DNA of 5,484 nucleotides. Origin: an uncultured Coriobacteriaceae bacterium (GTDB lineage Bacteria; Actinomycetota; Coriobacteriia; Coriobacteriales; UMGS124). The stretch spans positions 1 to 5,484 of the forward strand of contig USJP01000133.1 in the NCBI GenBank assembly GCA_900555105.1. The letters are read 5' to 3'. This document shows positions 1 to 4,272 of this stretch, piece after piece. The stretch's first letter is position 1. Every line of letters begins with the position of its first letter. The notes under the pieces were generated by a model. The model worked only from the letters and a program-made list of their open reading frames with translations. It was not told the origin of the DNA and made no database searches. Made by a program: the position numbers and the translations under genes.

Positions 1-61
1 CAGGCTGCAGGCGGGGGCTCTGTGTTTGAGGACCGTCAACGGGCAGTGCTCGGCGCGCCTC

Positions 62-1849
62 TTACACCACCGCGCTCACGACGAAGATCACGAGCGGGAT
101 GGTCACGAGGAAGATACCGATGACGTCGATGATGGCACCGGCGCGAATCATCGTGGTGATGGGCGTGTATCCGCTGGCGTACACGATGGCATTGGGCGGG
201 GTGGACACGGGAAGCATGAAGCCCAGCGAGGCGGAAAGCGCCACGCCCACGGCCACGGGTACCGGGTCGAATCCCGCGGCGACGGCCGTGGTGATGGCAA
301 GCGGGCCCACCATGTTCGTGGCGGCCGTGTGCGAGGAAATCTCCGACAGGACGAGGGCCAGCACACAGAATGTGCCGATGAGCACGACTTGCGAAGGGGA
401 GCCGCCCAGGGCATGCACGATGCAGTCGCCGATCCAGGCCGAAAGACCGGTGGAGTACATCATCGAGCCCATGGACAGGCCGCCGCCGAAAAGCAGAAGC
501 GTGCCCCACTCGATGCCGTCCACGGCTTCTTTCCAGGAGATAACGCGGCCGTGCTGCTCGTCGACGCCTTCGACGCTTTCGTGGCGGGTGCGCGCGGGCA
601 GGAAGAACAGCAGGATGGCGGCAAGAAGCGCCACGATCGACTCAGGCAGAATCTTGTTGTATGCGGCGAGGATGTCGCTGTCGGTGCCGAAGGCGACGCC
701 CAGGATGCCGGGCATGACCCACAGGACCACGGCGAGCAGGAACACGCACAGCGTGCAAATCTGTCCCAGCGTCCAGTCGCCCATCTGCCTGCGGTGCTCG
801 GCGATGAACTCCTGCGCGCCGCTGATCTCCTTCACGTCGGCGGGGAACATGCGCTGCAGCAGTACGGCCGTGATGACGAAGTACACGATCATCGCGATAA
901 CGCCCCAGGTCATCCACTGGAAGAACGAGATGTGCACATCGGCCATGGTGCCGAGGAAGCCCATCATGATGAGGTTGGGCGGGGTGCCGATGGGCGTGAG
1001 GACGCCGCCGATCGATGCCCCATATGCCGTCATGAGCATGAGACCCGTGGCGTACTTGTACGTCTTCATGTCCACTTCGCGGCCGGCGCGGGCGAACATC
1101 TGGCGGATGGCGTCGAGCAGGCCCACCGAGAGCGGCACCATCATGGCGGCCGTGGCGGTGTTCGACACCCAGCCCGAGCACAGGGCTGTGGCGGCGCCGA
1201 TGGCCAGGAAGATGCGCGTGGGGCTCGAGCCTACCCACTTGCGCGAGAGCAGCCAGTAGGCGAAGCGCTTGTCCAGCCCGTGCAGCATCATGGCCTTGGC
1301 CAGCACGAATCCGCCCAGGAAGAGGTAGATCATAGGGTTGGAGAAGGGCGCGAACGCCTCGCTTGCGCTGCACAGGCCCGTGAGCACCGCGAGCACCGGT
1401 ACGAGCAGCGAGGTGACGGGGATGGGCACGGGCTCGCAGATCCACCACGTGCACACCAGACACATCATGGCAAGCAGGCCATGGGCGCTTGTGGAGAGGT
1501 CGGCGATGGGGGTCATCCACACGATGAGGGCGAGCAGGGGGCCCACGATGAGGCCGATGAGGCCGCGCGGGCTCTCCGAGAAGGGGAGCCTCCAGCGCTT
1601 GCGGCGAGGCTGGGGCGTGTGGACGGCGTGCGTCTCGAGGACGTTGGCCTCGTTGCCATCGTCGACAAACGACGAGGCGAGCTCGTCGGCCTCTACCTGC
1701 GCCTCTCGTTCGACCTCGAGCTCTTCGGCTAGGGCCTCGGGGACGTCGTCGGGCGCCATGGCGGCAACATCGCGGGCCTCATCGGCCCCGCCTTGCCCGC
1801 CCGCGGCCACTGCGACCCGGCTATCCTTTGATTCTTGCTGTTCAGACAC
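62..1849 (-). CDS. SLC13/DASS-family sodium:anion (di-/tricarboxylate-type) symporter
   Basis: This encodes a 595-residue inner-membrane permease of the divalent anion:Na+ symporter family, whose members take up succinate, malate, citrate or sulfate with sodium; the substrate cannot be read from the sequence. About a dozen hydrophobic segments fill residues 95-595. Both inverted-repeat halves show family signatures. The first is SNTATAAMMVP at 229-239 with GTPPN at 288-292. The second is SSHTAATN at 505-512 with STPPN at 549-553. Between them lies a W-x8-W-x5-FGGG segment (W439, W448, FGGG 454-457) typical of the family. The second SNT triplet reads S-H-T. Residues 1-80 form a hydrophilic acidic tail (21 Asp/Glu against 4 Lys/Arg in the first 76), followed by a basic cluster at 82-87 just before the first membrane segment, which suggests a cytoplasmic N-terminus. 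The GTG start at 1849 is chosen because a purine-rich ribosome binding site precedes it; the next in-frame ATG (residue 31) has none. It is transcribed alone from its own promoter. Confidence 0.93.
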   Translation of the reverse strand: MSEQQESKDSRVAVAAGGQGGADEARDVAAMAPDDVPEALAEELEVEREAQVEADELASSFVDDGNEANVLETHAVHTPQPRRKRWRLPFSESPRGLIGLIVGPLLALIVWMTPIADLSTSAHGLLAMMCLVCTWWICEPVPIPVTSLLVPVLAVLTGLCSASEAFAPFSNPMIYLFLGGFVLAKAMMLHGLDKRFAYWLLSRKWVGSSPTRIFLAIGAATALCSGWVSNTATAAMMVPLSVGLLDAIRQMFARAGREVDMKTYKYATGLMLMTAYGASIGGVLTPIGTPPNLIMMGFLGTMADVHISFFQWMTWGVIAMIVYFVITAVLLQRMFPADVKEISGAQEFIAEHRRQMGDWTLGQICTLCVFLLAVVLWVMPGILGVAFGTDSDILAAYNKILPESIVALLAAILLFFLPARTRHESVEGVDEQHGRVISWKEAVDGIEWGTLLLFGGGLSMGSMMYSTGLSAWIGDCIVHALGGSPSQVVLIGTFCVLALVLSEISSHTAATNMVGPLAITTAVAAGFDPVPVAVGVALSASLGFMLPVSTPPNAIVYASGYTPITTMIRAGAIIDVIGIFLVTIPLVIFVVSAVV

Positions 1850-1855
1850 GGTGTA

Positions 1856-1866
1856 CCTTTCCTTCC
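1856..1866 (-). promoter_or_regulatory. Ribosome binding site deciding the GTG start of the permease
   Basis: The minus strand reads GGAAGGAAAGG followed by TACACC and then GTG. The AAGGA core lies 10 nt from the start codon and the last GG lies 6 nt from it. This supports the GTG at 1849 as the start, and so the long acidic tail as part of the protein. Confidence 0.75.
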
Positions 1867-1906
1867 GCCCGGCCGCGCGTTGCGAGAGAGAAAACCAGGC
1901 GGCGGT

Positions 1907-1935
1907 ATTCTAGACCTGAAAAGGCACTTTGTAAC
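1907..1935 (-). promoter_or_regulatory. Sigma-70-type promoter of the permease gene
   Basis: On the minus strand a -35-like GTTACA (1935-1930, 4 of 6 to TTGACA) is separated by exactly 17 nt from a -10 box TAGAAT (1912-1907, 5 of 6 to TATAAT). Transcription would start near 1900, giving a leader of about 50 nt before the GTG at 1849. It is the best promoter match I found in the intergenic region upstream of the permease. Confidence 0.6.
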
Positions 1936-1979
1936 CATCGCGTAACAGCCATGGAGAAAAGAGCGGATGAGGAGGATGT

Positions 1980-1999
1980 GGGTTGGGCGGGGGGTGGGG
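1980..1999 (+). other. G-quadruplex-forming motif upstream of the permease promoter
   Basis: The plus strand has four G-runs with very short spacers: GGG (1980-1982), TT, GGG (1985-1987), C, GGGGGG (1989-1994), T, GGGG (1996-1999). This fits the standard G3+N1-7 quadruplex pattern. It lies on the template strand, about 45 nt upstream of the predicted -35 box of the permease gene. Any regulatory role is inference. Confidence 0.5.
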
Positions 2000-2088
2000 C
2001 TTTTGCCTGACGAACGCATCGAATCTCGCCGTCTGCAGATAGGCCGGCAAAGATGGGTGTCGCACGCCAATCTATGAGTTACCCTAGG

Positions 2089-2115
2089 AAAAGAAAGGCC
2101 CCCAAACGGAGGCCT
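2089..2115 (-). terminator. Rho-independent terminator downstream of the ATPase/nuclease gene
   Basis: Bases 2115-2096 form a hairpin on the minus strand. It has a 5-bp outer stem AGGCC/GGCCT, one mismatch, a 2-bp inner stem and a 4-nt loop. A T-rich tract, TTTCTTTT when written from the last stem base, follows at 2096-2089. It lies 222 nt beyond the TAA at 2338 and 21 nt beyond the TAG that closes the in-frame extension at 2137. It is the only convincing minus-strand terminator between this gene and the permease. Confidence 0.6.
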
Positions 2116-2136
2116 GTGCGAATCAAGGTTGTCCCC

Positions 2137-2337
2137 CTACGGGGTGCCCACCTTGCGGAGGGCATTTTTGGCTAGCCGTATTTTGACTCGCAGTGTCGTT
2201 CTGACTGGCAATCGCACCGGTGCCGTCGGCACGCAGGCGCTCGACGTGTTTTGGAGCAGTGATGTTCTGCTCAGCCCCCAGACGATGGGGCGGTCATCCA
2301 TCAGCAGATGGCCGAAGTCGTAGTTGGGTGCTTCAGA
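2137..2337 (-). other. 66-codon open stretch in frame after the ATPase stop; possible gene remnant
   Basis: Right after the TAA at 2340-2338 the same reading frame stays open for 66 codons, to TAG at 2139-2137. It passes an ATG at 2301 that would give a 54-residue product starting MDDRPIVWGLSR. I do not recognise this sequence. No ribosome binding site precedes the ATG. The C-terminal half is basic, with many Arg/Lys and few acidic residues. It could be a remnant of a longer gene, a small protein or a chance opening. The opposite strand is also free of stops here (2129-2323), which favours composition as the cause. Confidence 0.2.
2145..2169 (+). terminator. Possible plus-strand terminator hairpin
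   Basis: The plus strand reads TGCCC-A-CC-TTGC-GG-A-GGGCA followed directly by TTTTT (2165-2169). That is a 5-bp plus 2-bp stem with one A/A mismatch and a tetraloop. Its left arm overlaps an alternative pairing, CAAGGT (2124-2129) with ACCTTG (2150-2155), which encloses a CCCC/GGGG stem (2133-2136 with 2141-2144). No plus-strand gene lies upstream, so the hairpin may limit antisense transcription into the ATPase gene, belong to an unrecognised small RNA, or be fortuitous. Confidence 0.35.
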
Positions 2338-3945
2338 TTAGTATCTGTCTACGGGAGGCCGCTCGGTGAGCCTCATGTCCGCCTCGATGATCCAGTCCTC
2401 GAGTGTCTGGCTTTCTTCGGAGAAATTGACGCCCACCTTATACAGCTTGCGTCCGTCTGCCTTGTAGGGAAGCAAGTAACCCTTGCTGTCAATCTGCGCA
2501 AGTGCCTCTTGGGCTGACTTATTGTACTTGAACTCCATCACGTATATGGAGTCAGACGTCTTAACGACGGCATCCACGCGCCCGGTCGCAGTTCGTATTT
2601 CGGTATCAATCTGGGCGCCAAGCAGGGTGAATATCAGCCAAAATGTTGTCTGGAACCCGCGTTCGCTGTGCGACCCCAAGTGATAGGGCATTCCCGCCAC
2701 GAACGCCTTCGTTGCCTGAAGAGCGTCTCCCATATCGTCGGAGCGTAGGCTGCGCGAGATAGTGCGTACCAGGCCTCCTACCTCGCCGAGCGCCTGCGGT
2801 GCGGCGTGCCTTACAAGCGCGCGCGATAGGCCGCGGGCGACTTCTGCGTTGGGGATGCCGAGGGTGTAGGAGCCCGTGAAGGGGTCGCGCGACTTGATGG
2901 TGAGGTAGCCCGGCTGGTAAAGCATTGGCAGCGGCGTCTGCATGCCCTCGGCGGGCACGTCGAACTCCTCCGCATCGGCCTCCCGATCTTCCAGGTCGCC
3001 GATCTCCCAGCCGTTCTTTTGGAGCAGGTTGACCAAAACGGTGGGCGTGCCGCTGCCGAACCAGTAGGCGTCGAGCTGTCCGGAGTCCAGGGCGCTGAGC
3101 AGGCTGAACGGGTTGTAGATGTCGGGCGATGGGCTGCAAAAGTGATATCCGTCGTAGTTTGCCTTGAGGCGGGCCAGGGCGTCGTTGCGATGTATGCCCA
3201 GGGTTGCTGCCAATGCGTCGACGTCGGAAGACATCTGTCCTGTCAGCTCTTCCTCGGTAATGCCGCAGATGGCGGCAAAGCGGTGGTCGAGACTGATGCT
3301 CTTGAGATTGTTGAGCTCGCTGAAGATAGAGAGCTGGCTGAACTTGGTGATGCCCGTCAGAAACACGAAGCGCAGGTATTCGTCACATGCCTTGAGCGGG
3401 GCGAAGAACTCCCGCATGGCCAGGCGAAACGCATGGAGCTTCTCGGGGTCGTGCGCGACATTGAGGAGCGGGGCGTCGTACTCATCAACGAGAACAACGA
3501 CGGTCTTACCCGTTTGTTCGCAGGCTGCCCTGATGAGGGCCATGAGTCGCGAGCCGGGGGTCTTTGCATCGGCGTTTCGGCCCCAAAGGGTCTCTTGTTC
3601 CGACAATGTGTAATTGAGCAACTCTTCAAGCTGCCCTTGGTCCTCGGTTTTCACGGTGGAGAGGTCGATGCGAATGACCGGGTGGGATTCCCAGGCAGTT
3701 TCAAGCTCCGAGATGGCGAGTCCGTCGAAGAGCTCGCGCCTGCCTTCGAAATATGCCTGCATGGTGGAGAGCAGAAGCGACTTGCCGAAACGGCGGGGGC
3801 GGCTGAGGAAATAGGTCGAACCGGAGCCGTGCGCAAGCTCGTGCACAAAGGCCGTCTTGTCGACGTAGAGGTAACCGCCCTCGCGGATTTTTTCAAACGT
3901 CTGGATCCCGATGGGATACCTGCTTGAGGTGGTTGCCTCGCCCAT
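2338..3945 (-). CDS. AAA-ATPase-like protein with C-terminal PD-(D/E)XK nuclease domain
   Basis: The 535-residue protein matches the layout of the AAA-ATPase-like plus PDDEXK_9 (DUF1703) family, which is often multicopy in gut bacteria and whose role is unknown. The N-terminal family motif PIGIQTFEKIREGGYLYVDK is near residues 11-30. A Walker A variant SRPRRFGKS is at 48-56 and a Walker B VVVLVDEYD at 149-157. The conserved FLTGITKFSQLSIFSELNNL, probably a sensor region, is at 195-214. The C-terminal domain has D458 in GRVDAVV, then E472-F-K474 and Q484/K488/Y490, the arrangement of a PD-(D/E)XK active site, so it may cut nucleic acid. An upstream in-frame ATG at 4020 would add 25 residues that look non-conserved (NPPCSQN...). 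I prefer the ATG at 3945, because family similarity begins just after it, an AAGG lies about 11 nt upstream, and the best -10 box lies between the two starts. It appears monocistronic. Length and motifs look intact. Confidence 0.88.
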   Translation of the reverse strand: MGEATTSSRYPIGIQTFEKIREGGYLYVDKTAFVHELAHGSGSTYFLSRPRRFGKSLLLSTMQAYFEGRRELFDGLAISELETAWESHPVIRIDLSTVKTEDQGQLEELLNYTLSEQETLWGRNADAKTPGSRLMALIRAACEQTGKTVVVLVDEYDAPLLNVAHDPEKLHAFRLAMREFFAPLKACDEYLRFVFLTGITKFSQLSIFSELNNLKSISLDHRFAAICGITEEELTGQMSSDVDALAATLGIHRNDALARLKANYDGYHFCSPSPDIYNPFSLLSALDSGQLDAYWFGSGTPTVLVNLLQKNGWEIGDLEDREADAEEFDVPAEGMQTPLPMLYQPGYLTIKSRDPFTGSYTLGIPNAEVARGLSRALVRHAAPQALGEVGGLVRTISRSLRSDDMGDALQATKAFVAGMPYHLGSHSERGFQTTFWLIFTLLGAQIDTEIRTATGRVDAVVKTSDSIYVMEFKYNKSAQEALAQIDSKGYLLPYKADGRKLYKVGVNFSEESQTLEDWIIEADMRLTERPPVDRY

Positions 3946-3982
3946 GTCATTCGCCGCCTTTCGTTTCGAGGTTCTCGATAAG

Positions 3983-3991
3983 AGTCTAACA
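3983..3991 (-). promoter_or_regulatory. Weak extended -10 promoter candidate for the ATPase/nuclease gene
   Basis: The minus strand has TGTTAGACT, an extended -10 (TG-n-TAGACT, 4 of 6 to TATAAT), but no good -35 box at 16-18 nt. Transcription would start near 3976. That is inside the longer version of the gene, so it would support the ATG at 3945. A short inverted repeat TCGAG-gtt-CTCGA (3966-3978) covers the predicted start point and could be an operator. Confidence 0.28.
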
Positions 3992-4097
3992 TTTTGGCTG
4001 CAGGGCGGATTGCCCAGCATAGGGAAGCGCGGAAAAGGAAGACGGATGCGTGGGGTGGCACCTCGTCATCGGGCTCGCCGCCTGCTCGATATCCTGC

Positions 4098-4115
4098 CAA
4101 TGGGTTTTCCCATTG
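4098..4115. repeat. Perfect 18-bp palindrome (7-bp arms, 4-nt centre)
   Basis: CAATGGG-TTTT-CCCATTG is a perfect inverted repeat between the terminator of the FMN/Ltp gene and the start of the ATPase gene. Neither strand has a T-tract right after it, so it does not look like a terminator. Its form fits a binding site for a dimeric regulator. It lies about 107 nt upstream of the candidate -10 box, which is far for a simple repressor. Confidence 0.55.
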
Positions 4116-4117
4116 CT

Positions 4118-4167
4118 TTAAGCATAAGGCGCCCCTCCAGGGCAGCTTTGAACTGCTTGGAGGGGCG
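4118..4167 (-). terminator. Hairpin terminator of the FMN-binding/Ltp gene
   Basis: On the minus strand a perfect 10-bp stem pairs CGCCCCTCCA (4167-4158) with TGGAGGGGCG (4139-4130). Inside it is a 4-bp stem (4156-4153 with 4145-4142) closing a 7-nt loop. A moderately T-rich tail CCTTATGCTT follows. The hairpin begins 105 nt after the TAA at 4275-4273. The stem is very stable, but the tail is interrupted, so termination strength is uncertain. Confidence 0.6.
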
Positions 4168-4272
4168 TCCTCGAAAGCTGGGCGGGCGTTATTCGAGCTG
4201 TTCTGGGGACGTAGCCGTGTCAGTGAGGGTCGCGGCGAAGTGTGTCGCCGTGCGTTTCTTGTTCCCCATTGC

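Larger units (their letters stand above)
1850..2337. other. 488-nt intergenic region between ATPase/nuclease and permease genes
   Basis: No conventional gene is supported here. From right to left it holds a 66-codon stop-free stretch in frame with the ATPase gene (2337-2137), overlapping hairpins readable on the plus strand (2124-2169), a minus-strand terminator (2115-2089), a G-rich quadruplex motif on the plus strand (1980-1999), the permease promoter (1935-1907) and its ribosome binding site. Short inverted repeats also occur at 2220-2232 (GTGCCG/CGGCAC), 2254-2272 (GAGCAG/CTGCTC) and 2298-2311 (CCATC/GATGG). I see no tRNA, no insertion-sequence ends and no CRISPR repeats. Confidence 0.6.
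3946..4272. other. 327-nt intergenic region between FMN/Ltp and ATPase genes
   Basis: Downstream of the FMN/Ltp gene this region holds a hairpin at 4233-4250 (CGGCGA/TCGCCG, 6-nt loop), a strong terminator hairpin (4167-4130), a short palindrome TGCTT-T-AAGCA (4114-4124), a perfect inverted repeat (4098-4115) and the candidate promoter of the ATPase gene (3991-3983). The 10-mer CCCATTGCTT occurs at 4109-4118 and again at 4265-4274, where it overlaps the stop codon of the FMN/Ltp gene. I see no credible small gene. Confidence 0.55.

Noticed and set aside
26..1732. 568-codon open frame on the plus strand across the permease gene
   Set aside because: It is antisense to a clearly recognisable transporter. 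Its translation is dominated by His, Gly, Asp, Glu and Arg with no domain or membrane pattern, as expected from the complementary strand of a GC-rich gene.
2129..2323. 64-codon plus-strand open frame in the intergenic region
   Set aside because: It would start from TTG inside a hairpin, has no ribosome binding site and matches nothing I recognise.
3019..3927. 302-codon plus-strand open frame opposite the ATPase/nuclease gene
   Set aside because: The minus strand carries the intact Walker and PD-(D/E)XK motifs. The plus-strand product shows no recognisable domain, and no other evidence supports it.
3966..3978. TCGAG-gtt-CTCGA as an actinobacterial SOS (LexA) box
   Set aside because: The half-sites and spacing do not fit the TCGAAC-N4-GTTCGA consensus.
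3946..4020. 25-residue N-terminal extension of the ATPase/nuclease protein from the ATG at 4020
   Set aside because: The extension has no family similarity, lacks a clear ribosome binding site, and the best -10 box lies downstream of this ATG.
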